Notes: generated by a model not told the origin, from the sequence alone. A stretch of 64,000 nt of DNA from Cecembia lonarensis LW9 (GCF_000298295.1 NZ_AMGM01000001.1:1-64000), one strand, 5' to 3'; counted from the first letter of the stretch, positions 47,120 through 55,296 are shown. Numbers and translations: made by a program.

Positions 47120-48406
47120 CTAAACCAATTTCACCAAAGTAGCAGCTATTGCTTCCGCAAGTTTTGCATTCACTTTATACTTTCCAGCATAGTCCATCCA
47201 ATTGGAAACAACTTCCTGTACTTCCTGGATAATGCCTTGCGGTTTTCGGATGGAATTTTGCTTGGCAATGGCCAAAAAATCGTCTAGTACAAAATCCTTC
47301 CTTTTGCCATTGATGCTCAGGCAATGCTGACTGACCCAAACACTGTCAGGCCTGTAAGCATGGCAAATATCATAGGCCGGAGAAAGACTCCATCTCCCCT
47401 CCTGACCCATCAGGAAAGCAAAGTTCTTGGTATGGTCATCACAGTTCCTCGCAAGGACATTGAACACCATCCTCCGATACAACTGCTCCGCCTCTGCATA
47501 GGTAAGGCGCAGTTGACGCATGGTCTGAAATAGCTGTTCGTAGCTATAGCTAGTAACATTGTTGAAATCAAAATGCTGCAAAGCACAAAAAGTCTGCATG
47601 TGTAGCTTATCCGTTCCATTCACCCTATCAAAGCGCTTGGTCATAAAATGCGCCCTACCCTCTTCTTCAATCAGCCTGCTTTTAGCCATTTCAATTCCAG
47701 CGTCTATCGCCATGGCATAATAAGCCATCTCCACCCGTCCATAACCAAAGGTCTCACCAAATTGTGTGTCATTGACCCCGTCAAACTTGATTAACCAATG
47801 TTCAAATCCAGCCTCTTGCAAGGTCTGTCCCGATCGGATCATTCCTGTGGATTCATTGTATGCGATAATGGCTTTGGGTCTTGCCCCTCCAGCAGAGGTC
47901 CCCATCTTCAATACATTCAGCATGACATCGCGCATGGCTTTGTCTGTCTGCGTTTCAAACTGCTCCCTACTCTTCAACAACTTTTTTGTTGTCTCAATAA
48001 GACTTGAGAGTTCCAATAATTGTCCTTGCTCTTGGGCCGGCAGTGTGGAAGGCTCAAACTCCAAAGCTCCCATCCCCCTATTCCCTATGAAGCAAAGCAG
48101 TTCAACGGGATTCAGGGAGTTTTCCGGTCGTCCATGACGCGCAAGCCAGCCATTGATCAATTCATTTCCATAGCGATCAGGCAGAGAGTCCGCCAACAAG
48201 CCTGGAAATCCTTTGAATGTTGCATTGCCTCTCAATTCAGGAAAGCCATAAACACGATTCCCAAGCGGCATCCGGATTGGTGAAATATCCAGCTTACCAG
48301 AGGCAAATCTTCTGTCATATTCAAAAAAAGCCAATTCCTGACGTTCATCCCATACCACCGCTCCTATCCGCTGTCCCCAGAGCTTGACAAATGCCGTCCT
48401 TACCAT
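47120..48406 (-). CDS. hipA: HipA-type toxin kinase
   Basis: 428 residues. HipA_N comes first (VKLWGQRIGAVVWDERQELA, LPDRYGNELINGWL), then HipA_C with the kinase core. KMGTSAGGARPKAI is the glycine/lysine segment, FDRVNGTDKLHMQTF precedes the catalytic loop NVLARNCDDHTKNFAFL, and WSLSPAYDICHAY holds the metal aspartate. HipA kinases phosphorylate tRNA synthetases and cause growth arrest. The start overlaps the hipB stop by 7 bases, so translation is coupled. Complete length for the family. Confidence 0.9.
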   Translation of the reverse strand: MVRTAFVKLWGQRIGAVVWDERQELAFFEYDRRFASGKLDISPIRMPLGNRVYGFPELRGNATFKGFPGLLADSLPDRYGNELINGWLARHGRPENSLNPVELLCFIGNRGMGALEFEPSTLPAQEQGQLLELSSLIETTKKLLKSREQFETQTDKAMRDVMLNVLKMGTSAGGARPKAIIAYNESTGMIRSGQTLQEAGFEHWLIKFDGVNDTQFGETFGYGRVEMAYYAMAIDAGIEMAKSRLIEEEGRAHFMTKRFDRVNGTDKLHMQTFCALQHFDFNNVTSYSYEQLFQTMRQLRLTYAEAEQLYRRMVFNVLARNCDDHTKNFAFLMGQEGRWSLSPAYDICHAYRPDSVWVSQHCLSINGKRKDFVLDDFLAIAKQNSIRKPQGIIQEVQEVVSNWMDYAGKYKVNAKLAEAIAATLVKLV

Positions 48407-48744
48407 CCCAGATCATCTTTAGGAGGAGATTTTTTGCTTTTGGATGCCCTTTTCCATTTGGCCTCATCTTCTTTGGCCAGCTGCATGGGACTGATAGGCT
48501 TTACTTCTTGAAAATGCTCCAACACATACAGCGCATCTAAAACACGAAGAATTTTTAATAGATTGGTCAGCGCAATATTCTCTCCCCTCTCCAATAAACT
48601 GAGGGTAGATCGACTGATCGCAGCCCGCTCCGCCACTTCATCTTGCGTAAGGTTCTGCTCAATCCTGCGGGACTTGATAAAGCCTCCTATTTTTTTGAGA
48701 AGCGCTCCATCACTTATACACGATATGTATGAAAAATCATTCAT
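48400..48744 (-). CDS. hipB: HipB-type helix-turn-helix antitoxin
   Basis: 114 residues. The XRE helix-turn-helix lies at about residues 18-72 (RIEQNLTQDEVAERAAISRS, LSLLERGENIALTNLLKI). The C-terminal tail is lysine-rich and disordered (KWKRASKSKKSPPKDDLGW). It would neutralise the HipA kinase and repress the unit. TCATTCAT words overlap its ATG and recur upstream, fitting autorepression. Confidence 0.88.
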   Translation of the reverse strand: MNDFSYISCISDGALLKKIGGFIKSRRIEQNLTQDEVAERAAISRSTLSLLERGENIALTNLLKILRVLDALYVLEHFQEVKPISPMQLAKEDEAKWKRASKSKKSPPKDDLGW

Positions 48745-48879
48745 TACATTACAAATTAAGCTATTATGACTTATTTTTCATACAAATGAACAAATATTCC
48801 TCAATAAAAAAACACAATATGAATGATTTTTCATTCATTAATAGTACTTTGGGTAATTATTGAGTAATATTTCATTCAT
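48726..48879 (-). promoter_or_regulatory. hipBA operator region
   Basis: TCATTCAT occurs at 48737-48744 (over the hipB ATG), 48831-48838 and 48872-48879. The second is part of ATGAATGA-TTTT-TCATTCAT, a perfect 8-base dyad (48819-48838). In addition TGTATGAAAAAT (48726-48737) is the exact inverse of ATTTTTCATACA (48773-48784). Multiple spaced operators of this kind are known for HipB. Confidence 0.65.
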
Positions 48880-48927
48880 AATATAAAATTTCAAATTACT
48901 ATATTTATGTATATTTACTACAAACAA

Positions 48928-50109
48928 TCAGTATAACATGCCAAATAGCCACAAAGGGATTCTTTTACCATTCCCGCTATCGATATCAAGGGCAAGGTAA
49001 GCATTAGGAATTCCTTGAATTTGATCGGTGGTTTTGCTAGCTCCCCCTACCTCAAAGACATAAGCGTCATCCACCATAAAGTCTCCAAATTTTGGACTGG
49101 AAACATGATGGACAGCACTGAGTTGGTTGATGAAAAAAGTTTCCCGTAGATTTCCCACATTGGCCATAGTTGGCGAAAAGAGGTAAATAAAATTGGGGTT
49201 TTGAAGGTATATTTTATCAGGCTTCTGAAGATAGCTGATTCCTTTTGTAGCAGACCTAAGCAGTTTAAGGATTTGCGCTTGATCCAAAATATCCAACAAT
49301 CTCAAGACCGTATTTCTAGGTGTCTCTAATTTTTCTGCCAACTTGTTGATATTGGGCGTAAACGGCACACTTTCACTCAGTACAAATAGTAGTTTTTTTA
49401 AAGTCCGAACTGTGCTATGCTGCAATTCTTCAAATGGAGCGATATCCGTATCAATCGCCAGTTGGATTGTCTCCAGCAGTTTTTGTGAATAGCCGATTTT
49501 GGATTCGAGAAAAAAAGGAAAATAACCAAATTTCAAATAATCCTGAAAATAAGACTGGACAGGAATACTATCCAACAGTTCAGGAGCCAGAGCATGGTGC
49601 TTTGTCAAAATATCATTCAAAGTAAAACTTGAAAGGTCTGTTCGGTACTGAAAATTCAGGTACTCCCGAAAAGAAAGACCATGTAAATGATAAACAGATG
49701 CCCTTCTTGAAAGATCGGCATTACCTCTGGAAATATCAAGGATAGAGGATCCAGTTGCAATGACTTGAATATCATCATAATCATCGTAAAGCTGTTTGAG
49801 ATCTTTTGACCAAAACGCATACCTATGGACTTCATCCAAAAGAAAAAGCCGATATCCTAATTCATACAGTTCATTCACAAACGCTACCAACCTATGCGTT
49901 TCGAAATAAAAGTCATCCAGACTTAGATAGATGCCTTTTTTATCAGAAGTTGACAAATACTGCAATAGAAGGGTTGTCTTCCCCGAACCCCGGTAACCCA
50001 ATATCAAAATCAGCTTTTGGGTCCAGTCTATTTGATGGTACAAATACCTCTTTTGCTTTTCCTTGACAGACTTTGCTTTCCTTTCAGACTTTTTGATCAG
50101 CACTTCCAT
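48928..50109 (-). CDS. AAA14/DUF4143 ATP-binding protein
   Basis: 393 residues from the ATG at 50109 (MEVLIKKSERKAK); a TTG five codons upstream is possible. The ATP_bind_AAA14 domain has Walker A GYRGSGKTTLLLQY and Walker B LFLLDEVHRYAFW, then the arginine-rich IATGSSILDISRGNADLSRR. The second half carries a winged helix (LAEKLETPRNTVLRLLDIL) and a DUF4143 nuclease-like end (NLRETFFINQLSAVH). These proteins are common in Bacteroidota and are of unclear function, perhaps DNA-linked. Three 29-base tandem repeats lie directly upstream of the start codon. Confidence 0.88.
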   Translation of the reverse strand: MEVLIKKSERKAKSVKEKQKRYLYHQIDWTQKLILILGYRGSGKTTLLLQYLSTSDKKGIYLSLDDFYFETHRLVAFVNELYELGYRLFLLDEVHRYAFWSKDLKQLYDDYDDIQVIATGSSILDISRGNADLSRRASVYHLHGLSFREYLNFQYRTDLSSFTLNDILTKHHALAPELLDSIPVQSYFQDYLKFGYFPFFLESKIGYSQKLLETIQLAIDTDIAPFEELQHSTVRTLKKLLFVLSESVPFTPNINKLAEKLETPRNTVLRLLDILDQAQILKLLRSATKGISYLQKPDKIYLQNPNFIYLFSPTMANVGNLRETFFINQLSAVHHVSSPKFGDFMVDDAYVFEVGGASKTTDQIQGIPNAYLALDIDSGNGKRIPLWLFGMLY

Positions 50110-50196
50110 AAAATAGTTTTTCAAGAAAGCAAAATTACAAAATAGTTTTTACAAAAAGCATTTTTGAAAAATAGTTTTTCAATAAAGCATTTTAAA
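50110..50196. repeat. Three exact-register 29-base tandem repeats
   Basis: Units begin at 50110, 50139 and 50168, each opening AAAATAGTTTTT and carrying (A)AAAGCA at the same offset. A degenerate fourth unit may follow at 50197. The first unit abuts the ATG of the AAA14 gene (ATG at 50109-50107). Probably an iterated binding site or a leader structure. 50197-50407 shows no other feature. Confidence 0.85.
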
Positions 50197-50407
50197 AAAT
50201 TCAGTTTATTTCATCTACCCCTCCTTTTAGGTTCCTGCTGTGTACTGCAATGTATACCTCCACCATGCCAATTCAGCGACAAAGCATCTACGAAAACAAT
50301 TTCACGGCCAGGAAATGCTTGTTTGTACAAGAAATCAAAACAATAAAGAACAAGCCATATGCTTTCATGGGCAAAAATTGATCATAATTAAAACATAGAT
50401 TGTTACC

Positions 50408-50548
50408 TTAACCTAATGAAGCTACAGATAAAAAGCCCTTTAAATAATCCGATAGCATCATGAATAGGAAAAGGACTGTACCAATCAAGGCAGCACAGCC
50501 CCCTATCACACAGGTATGGGCCAGAATGTTTTCAGTTTGAACTTTCAT
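50408..50548 (-). CDS. 46-residue membrane protein
   Basis: From the ATG at 50548 (MKVQTENILAHTCVIGGCAA) to the stop at 50408: one or two short membrane helices (IGGCAALIGTVLFLFMM, YLKGFLSVASLG). A longer frame upstream crosses the promoter and is rejected. I do not recognise the family. Support comes from its own shared-regulon promoter with a good -7 box, 69 bases upstream, with a 36-base leader. It stands alone on its strand between the AAA14 gene and higBA. Confidence 0.55.
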   Translation of the reverse strand: MKVQTENILAHTCVIGGCAALIGTVLFLFMMLSDYLKGFLSVASLG

Positions 50549-50589
50549 AGTGTTGGTGGTTTGGTAAAACATTGAAAATGAATATTCTA

Positions 50590-50638
50590 TAAATGTACGA
50601 AAATGAAACAGTGCGGACAATACCCTAATTATGTGATA
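50590..50638 (-). promoter_or_regulatory. Shared-regulon promoter e (46-residue membrane protein)
   Basis: On the minus strand TATCACATAATTA then GGGTATTGT (50638-50617), perfect consensus. The -7-like TACATTTA is at 50597-50590. Flanking sequence is unrelated to sites a-d, so the match is independent. Confidence 0.72.
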
Positions 50639-50691
50639 TCAAGGCAAAACGTTTAAAAATAAAACAGTGTGTTGATAATTAAAGACAAAAT

Positions 50692-50710
50692 ACTAACTTT
50701 ATACGTTAGT
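50692..50710 (+). promoter_or_regulatory. Dyad in the higBA promoter
   Basis: ACTAAC (50692-50697) and GTTAGT (50705-50710) are inverse, around TTTATAC. The region contains a -7-like TAACTTTA. It lies 18 bases before the higB ATG and is a fair candidate for the antitoxin operator. Confidence 0.5.
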
Positions 50711-50727
50711 AACGCAAGGCAAGACTG

Positions 50728-51012
50728 ATGATAAAAGATTTTGGTGATAAAGAAACTGAAAAAACTTGGAACGGTATCGTTTCAAGAAAATTACCAAATG
50801 AAATTCAGCATACTGCAAGGAGAAAATTAAGAATGCTTCATAATGCCCAAAATCTTCAAGATTTGAGGATTCCACCAGCTAATAGGCTTGAAAAACTCAA
50901 AGGAAATTTATCTGCATTTTATAGCATCAGAATCAATGATCAGTGGAGGATCATATTTGTATGGGACAATAATGATGCTTACCAAGTTCAAATATTAGAT
51001 TATCATTCATAA
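50728..51012 (+). CDS. higB: HigB-type toxin (RelE superfamily)
   Basis: 94 residues starting MIKDFGDKETEKTWNGIVSR. It matches the plasmid-maintenance killer/HigB subgroup: KLPNEIQHTARRKLRMLHNA, LRIPPANRLEKLKGN, FYSIRINDQWRIIFVW. The conserved RINDQWRI strand carries the arginine used in RelE-like RNA cleavage. It stands before its antitoxin (toxin first), as is usual for higBA, with one base between stop and start. Confidence 0.92.
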   Translation: MIKDFGDKETEKTWNGIVSRKLPNEIQHTARRKLRMLHNAQNLQDLRIPPANRLEKLKGNLSAFYSIRINDQWRIIFVWDNNDAYQVQILDYHS

Positions 51013-51013
51013 A

Positions 51014-51313
51014 ATGGAAAAGCTTAAAAACATTCATCCAGGTGAAATTTTATTAGAGGAGTTTTTAATTCCTATGGAAATTTCTGCTTACAGATTGGCT
51101 AAGGAAACATTTATCCCTCAAACGAGAGTTTCTGAAATCATCAAGGGCAATAGAAGAATTACTGCTGATACTGCACTTCGATTAAGCAAGTTCTTCGGAA
51201 CTAACCCTAAATTTTGGTTAGGGTTACAAGATGACTATGACCTAGAAGCCGAAAAACTTCAAAAATGTAATGAACTGGATAAAATCATTCCTGTTGAAGA
51301 TTCAACTCTTTGA
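51014..51313 (+). CDS. higA: HigA-type antitoxin
   Basis: 99 residues with a HigA/VapI-type helix-turn-helix: HPGEILLEEFLIPMEISAYR, IPQTRVSEIIKGNRRITAD, LSKFFGTNPKFWLGLQDDYD. Classic match in length and layout. It would bind HigB and repress the unit, probably through the dyad at 50692-50710. The 207 bases after it hold CGC-rich repeat words and no gene. Confidence 0.92.
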   Translation: MEKLKNIHPGEILLEEFLIPMEISAYRLAKETFIPQTRVSEIIKGNRRITADTALRLSKFFGTNPKFWLGLQDDYDLEAEKLQKCNELDKIIPVEDSTL

Positions 51314-51456
51314 TTTTTTTCACGCAGACGCTTTTCCCTAAGGGGATTGCTGTAGAGAGAGAGATTTATCGGGTAGAGAATGGAAATATGGTGGAAACAA
51401 ATTGAAATACAAGATAGATGCGAAGCTAGTCCCATATCGGGAGCCCACAAAAATAA

Positions 51457-51502
51457 AACGCAACGAATTCTTGCCGTTTTTTCGCTGCATTCGCCGCGTG
51501 AA
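51457..51502. repeat. CGCAACGA-type repeat, short copy
   Basis: AACGCAACGAATTC on the left and TCGCTGCATTCGCCGCGTGAA on the right (read as overlapping words) resemble the halves of the leader arrays at 40313 and 42425. It lies downstream of both flanking genes and has no shared-regulon motif. Confidence 0.5.
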
Positions 51503-51520
51503 CCACCAAAAACGTCATGA

Positions 51521-51898
51521 TTACAGTTTATTGGCTATCCTATGAATTCCATCTTTGAGGTATTTTACATTAAAATTTAATAGTAAGCCCAACTTCTTTT
51601 CAGAGAGTTTCAAATAAGTCAAAGTTTGGGCAAAGTGCACTGGGGCTAAGCCATCATTTGCTTTGATTTCTACAATGACTTTATTCTCTACCAGCAAATT
51701 CAACCGAAAGCCTGCTTCAAATTTTATTTCTTTGTAAACCAGAGGGACCGGCACTTGGGATACAACAAAAATACCGGCCTGAATCAATTCATACTCCAAG
51801 GCTTTTTCATAAACAGACTCCAGTAATCCCGGGCCCAAGTTTCTATGAATTTCAAAAGCCTTATCCAGAATTATAGTTTCAATTTCATTTTCCTTCAT
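51521..51898 (-). CDS. GxxExxY family protein
   Basis: 125 residues, complete. The naming motif is seen as GPGLLESVYEKAL, with the expected context AFEIHRNLGPGLLE and the later block VENKVIVEIKANDGLAPVHF, then LGLLLNFNVKYLKDGIHRI. The family is widespread in Bacteroidota; a PD-(D/E)xK-like nuclease fold has been suggested (E-x-K in VIVEIKA). Function unproven. Single gene. Confidence 0.92.
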   Translation of the reverse strand: MKENEIETIILDKAFEIHRNLGPGLLESVYEKALEYELIQAGIFVVSQVPVPLVYKEIKFEAGFRLNLLVENKVIVEIKANDGLAPVHFAQTLTYLKLSEKKLGLLLNFNVKYLKDGIHRIANKL

Positions 51899-52010
51899 GA
51901 CTTAAAAATTGGTTTTTATCAAATTTCCAATCAAAGAATTTTTCTGCCAAGCCTGAGGTAAGAGATAATCGATTAATTATCCGTTTAATCATTTTCATTT
52001 AAAAATTTCA

Positions 52011-52060
52011 AGCAGCGACCGCAGAGATAAAACGCAGCGACCGCAGCGTAAACAAAAAAC
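52011..52060. repeat. Direct repeat GCAGCGACCGCAG
   Basis: GCAGCGACCGCAG occurs at 52012-52024 and 52034-52046, 22 bases apart, just downstream of the YceI gene. The words belong to the same CGC/GCG family as the leader arrays. Confidence 0.6.
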
Positions 52061-52073
52061 CTAAAATCTTAGT

Positions 52074-52607
52074 TTAAAACTCAATAATAACCCTAACTTC
52101 ATCCGAAAGCACCAAACTCTTCTCTCCTAGCCCGAAATCCAATCGATCAATTACAAACTCTCCCTTAAACTTCTGCTGCTTTCCTGTTTGGGACAAAGTA
52201 AATGGGATTTCAACTTCCCTTTTCACATCCCGGATCTGTAGCTCAAAAATCCCTACAAAAGTGTTTTTGCCCTTTGACTGAAAAGACTTGGATTCCAAAG
52301 TAATGAAAGGGAATTTTTGGATATGGAAGTACTCCCGCCCATGTAAATGTTTATCTCTTAATTTGATTCCGGTTTGGATACTTTCCGGGTTAGCTTTGCC
52401 TCGGATACTCGATTGATCCAATTTCTTTGAATCAAAATCCACCTCCACTTCCCAATCCGGGATCGTTCCGTCCACAGTTATTCCCGCATTTTTGATTTTG
52501 AATTGGATAGGGCTTTCAGGTTTAACCGATTGAGCTAAAAGCAAAAACGGAACTAATGCAAAAACCAAAAACAATCTATTTTTCTTATTAATTAAAACAA
52601 GATTCAC
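52074..52607 (-). CDS. YceI family periplasmic protein
   Basis: YceI/lipocalin-like domain: FKIKNAGITVDGTIPDWEVE, SIRGKANPESIQTGIKLRDK, LHGREYFHIQKFPFITLES, and a C-terminal DRLDFGLGEKSLVLSDEVRV. It begins after an apparent signal peptide (RLFLVFALVPFLLLAQS). YceI proteins bind long isoprenoid or fatty chains in the periplasm. The start is unclear: the only in-frame ATG (52679) would put 30 odd residues, encoded by CGC-type repeat sequence, before the signal peptide. I chose the GTG at 52607; a TTG at 52574 is possible. It follows the cytochrome gene on the same strand. Confidence 0.82.
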   Translation of the reverse strand: MNLVLINKKNRLFLVFALVPFLLLAQSVKPESPIQFKIKNAGITVDGTIPDWEVEVDFDSKKLDQSSIRGKANPESIQTGIKLRDKHLHGREYFHIQKFPFITLESKSFQSKGKNTFVGIFELQIRDVKREVEIPFTLSQTGKQQKFKGEFVIDRLDFGLGEKSLVLSDEVRVIIEF

Positions 52608-52690
52608 GCAGCGGACGCAAAGAATACGCAATGATCGCAACGGGGCTAAAACAATATCTAAATATCCAGTATCCATCAATGTCTAAATGT

Positions 52691-54241
52691 TTAAAGTGTC
52701 AACAAATACGCAACCAAAGCCTCCCTATCCCCTTCATTCAACTCCATTCCAAATTCATGACCTTTAACTGCCTTGGTTTTGACATCATGTGGCTTGAATC
52801 CTGTAGGCACATAATCTTCTCTCAGTCTCGCTGGATCAAATAGATCCTCCAGCTTAGCTAATGAAGCATCATGCAAAAACGGCCCTCTATACCACAGCCC
52901 CAACAAAGAAGGAACTTTGTAATATCCTGTCCCCCTTCGGGTATTCAGGGTATAGCCTGGATCTGTTCCGACAGAAATACCAAAGATGTCATATTTATCA
53001 AAGTGTTCATCAGGAACCTCAAACCCATCAGCAGGAGTCAGTTTATTGTTTGTAAATAGCGGCGGGGTATGACAGGTTACGCAACCTTGGTCCGCAAAAA
53101 TGATCTTCCCCCGCTCGCTGACAACTGATGGTTTATAAGGGTTTTCCGGTGCTGTCAATGAATAAACATATTTTGCAATCGCATAGAGCTGTGCCTCTGA
53201 GTGCCGATCGTAAGTTCCAGGGAAAAAAATGGGCTGACCATCGTACAAACGTTCTTTGGTCAAGCCCAGTGAATTATAGTCCCCATAAAAATTCAAGAAA
53301 TCCAGCGCTTGATTCATGGCAATGTAGCGCATCATATCTTCTATATTCCTGTGTTGCCCCAATCCACCATGATCCAAATACTTTCTATCCTTCACTCCAA
53401 TCAGGTTTGGCGCTTGGGGAGGATACAAAATACTCGTACCCTGCCTACCAAAAGCTCCCTCTGGAACTGCCTTATACGCTTCCAAGATACTTTCTCTTCC
53501 GCTAGCTATTAATTCCCCATGCGTATCACCTTCTACAAAAGCACTTCCGAAAAGGATAATTGTAATCCCTTGTACACCCCTTTCAGAAACTCCATCGGAT
53601 TCTAATGCAAATGCAAAAGCCTTATCCCCAGGCCAGTTTCCTTGGGCTCCTTTCAATAAGGCACCATCTTCCATTACCCTTGTATGGCACATGGCGCAGG
53701 AAAGATTGCCCAAATACACCTTGCCTTTCCCAGCTACTATCCACTGCGCAAAAGGCATGATTCCTTCAGGTGTCAAGGGCATGCCTGTACTGGAATAAAA
53801 ATCCGGATTGCGTACATGTTGGGTATTGATCACAGCCCCTAGGGTATCTATGGGATAATCAAAGAGCAATTCACCGGCTTTGATCCAATCTTCCTCAGTA
53901 ATCAGCTTACTTTCATCAAATACAATTTCCGCTTCCAGGCCATGGAGCCATTCCCAATACCCCTCAGGCTCGTGGTCTGGATGGTACACAGGATACGTTT
54001 TATAAATAACTCTTTCTGGGAGGTTATAATAGAATTCTTCCGAAACAGGCTTCGCTGAAAATGCTGGATTGGAATTAGGCAACTCCCAATCCTTCATAGC
54101 TTCATCCGTCCAGATGCGGGGAATATCCAGAACAGAAAAGTAAGAAGTACCCTGCTTACTCAATCCAAAAGCAAGTAGGGGCAATAGCATACAGCCATAG
54201 AGCCACATGGGAAGATTAGAAAGCCATTCTTTGATTTTCAT
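52691..54241 (-). CDS. c-type cytochrome with two heme motifs
   Basis: 516 residues. An N-terminal membrane anchor or signal (MWLYGCMLLPLLAFGLS) precedes two CxxCH motifs: C182-AMC-H186 (SCAMCHTRV) and C387-VTC-H391 (GCVTCHTPP). The spacing and the later segment YKVPSLLGLWYRGPFLHD resemble MauG/di-heme cytochrome c peroxidase-like proteins, but the N-terminal half is divergent and peroxidase activity is not assured. Periplasmic. It is behind shared-regulon promoter f with a leader of about 22 bases and may be cotranscribed with YceI. Confidence 0.85.
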   Translation of the reverse strand: MKIKEWLSNLPMWLYGCMLLPLLAFGLSKQGTSYFSVLDIPRIWTDEAMKDWELPNSNPAFSAKPVSEEFYYNLPERVIYKTYPVYHPDHEPEGYWEWLHGLEAEIVFDESKLITEEDWIKAGELLFDYPIDTLGAVINTQHVRNPDFYSSTGMPLTPEGIMPFAQWIVAGKGKVYLGNLSCAMCHTRVMEDGALLKGAQGNWPGDKAFAFALESDGVSERGVQGITIILFGSAFVEGDTHGELIASGRESILEAYKAVPEGAFGRQGTSILYPPQAPNLIGVKDRKYLDHGGLGQHRNIEDMMRYIAMNQALDFLNFYGDYNSLGLTKERLYDGQPIFFPGTYDRHSEAQLYAIAKYVYSLTAPENPYKPSVVSERGKIIFADQGCVTCHTPPLFTNNKLTPADGFEVPDEHFDKYDIFGISVGTDPGYTLNTRRGTGYYKVPSLLGLWYRGPFLHDASLAKLEDLFDPARLREDYVPTGFKPHDVKTKAVKGHEFGMELNEGDREALVAYLLTL

Positions 54242-54268
54242 TTGGATGCTTGATTATGAATTACTTAG

Positions 54269-54317
54269 ACAAGTTACCGCTTTCGGATACCTAGCACAAT
54301 ACCCTAATCATGGGATA
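54269..54317 (-). promoter_or_regulatory. Shared-regulon promoter f (cytochrome c)
   Basis: On the minus strand TATCCCATGATTA then GGGTATTGT (54317-54296), one mismatch. The -7-like TAACTTGT is at 54276-54269, the weakest of the eight but at the same spacing. Flanks are unrelated to the other sites. Confidence 0.65.
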
Positions 54318-54329
54318 TACTTTCGGAAA

Positions 54330-54410
54330 AACTTTTCCAAAGTTTAAAACTTTGGAAAAGTTGTAGTGCACCTATAAAGACCTGGCAGGTTTTGAAAACC
54401 TGCCAGGTCT
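54330..54410. repeat. Two adjacent perfect palindromes
   Basis: First: AACTTTTCCAAAGTT (54330-54344) with AACTTTGGAAAAGTT (54348-54362), 15 pairs, 3-base loop. Second: AGACCTGGCAGGTTTT (54378-54393) with AAAACCTGCCAGGTCT (54395-54410), 16 pairs, one-base centre. They lie just after the lipoprotein gene stop. The same two families recur at 38535 and, degraded, at about 56278-56410. Confidence 0.85.
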
Positions 54411-54413
54411 CTG

Positions 54414-55103
54414 TTACCAAATCCTCAATTCAACATCCTGTCTTGCCTTAGTTCTGGAAATCACTTTATACTCAAATCGCTGATTGGTACCGGGTATGGT
54501 TCCTTCAGACTCTATGACTAACAGATAACCTTCCTCAGTTCTAGGTTTATTGAATTCTTCGTAGCGGGAAGCTACTCCTTTTTTTGGATTAAGTGCCTCC
54601 AATTCCGGAAGGGTAAGCACGCCATCTACCATGGCATTTGCCAATGGACCACTGTCCACAAACCAAACAGGCATATTTGTGCCTTCTCCGTAAGCGATGG
54701 CCGGAAATGTGCCTAAAGGTGCATTGGGTTCGATTAAACCTCGTCCGACTAGTGTCAGCGGGCAAAAGAATCCATTGGGAACATGATACAAGTCTAACAA
54801 GTTGAATTCAGGGTCTATACATTCTACCTGCCGCATCATAGGAATCACTACTGTTCCATTAGACTCCATCAACAAGATATCAGGTCCTAACACAGCAATT
54901 CTAGCATAAAATGGTGGTCCGGGATCATCCTCAGGAAAGGCCAACTCAATGAATGAAGGATTGGCTTTCAGTTTCTCGTATTCCATCCGTGCTTTTTCAA
55001 GCTCAGACAACATTGGCTCAGCATCATCATTGGCGCATGCCATCAGCAAAATAATTGAAACGAGTAAAGCTTTGCTGAAAATATATTTCCGTTCTCTTTT
55101 CAT
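54414..55103 (-). CDS. Hypothetical lipoprotein
   Basis: 229 residues. Lipoprotein signal: LLVSIILLMAC with the cysteine near residue 23, then an acidic stretch (ANDDAEPMLSELEKARMEYE, probably a short coiled coil). The rest is mixed beta with PGPPFYARIAVLGPDILLME and VWFVDSGPLANAMVDG. I do not recognise a domain. The CQVECIDPEF-like cysteine pair could form a disulfide. It lies between the AraC gene and the cytochrome gene on the same strand, without the shared-regulon motif. Confidence 0.7.
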   Translation of the reverse strand: MKRERKYIFSKALLVSIILLMACANDDAEPMLSELEKARMEYEKLKANPSFIELAFPEDDPGPPFYARIAVLGPDILLMESNGTVVIPMMRQVECIDPEFNLLDLYHVPNGFFCPLTLVGRGLIEPNAPLGTFPAIAYGEGTNMPVWFVDSGPLANAMVDGVLTLPELEALNPKKGVASRYEEFNKPRTEEGYLLVIESEGTIPGTNQRFEYKVISRTKARQDVELRIW

Positions 55104-55191
55104 GACTTTGAAAGTAGGTTTTAAAATAATTACCCTACAAACCTAGCCTCAAAGCCAAAAAATGGATAGTAAGAAAACGACATGTTTATTG

Positions 55192-55296
55192 AGAAGCGAG
55201 AGACGAGAAGCGAGATATTAGAATCAAGAGGCATGAATTAAGAAAAAAAGAGAATTGGAAAAAGATGGAGTGTCTCGTCTCTAATCTCTCGCTTCT
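55192..55296. repeat. Inverted word array GAGAAGCGAGA
   Basis: AGAAGCGAGAGA (55192-55203) is the exact inverse of TCTCTCGCTTCT (55285-55296). GAGACGAGA (55200-55208) is the exact inverse of TCTCGTCTC (55273-55281). A purine-rich centre separates the halves. The right arm runs into the last codons of the AraC gene. Confidence 0.7.
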
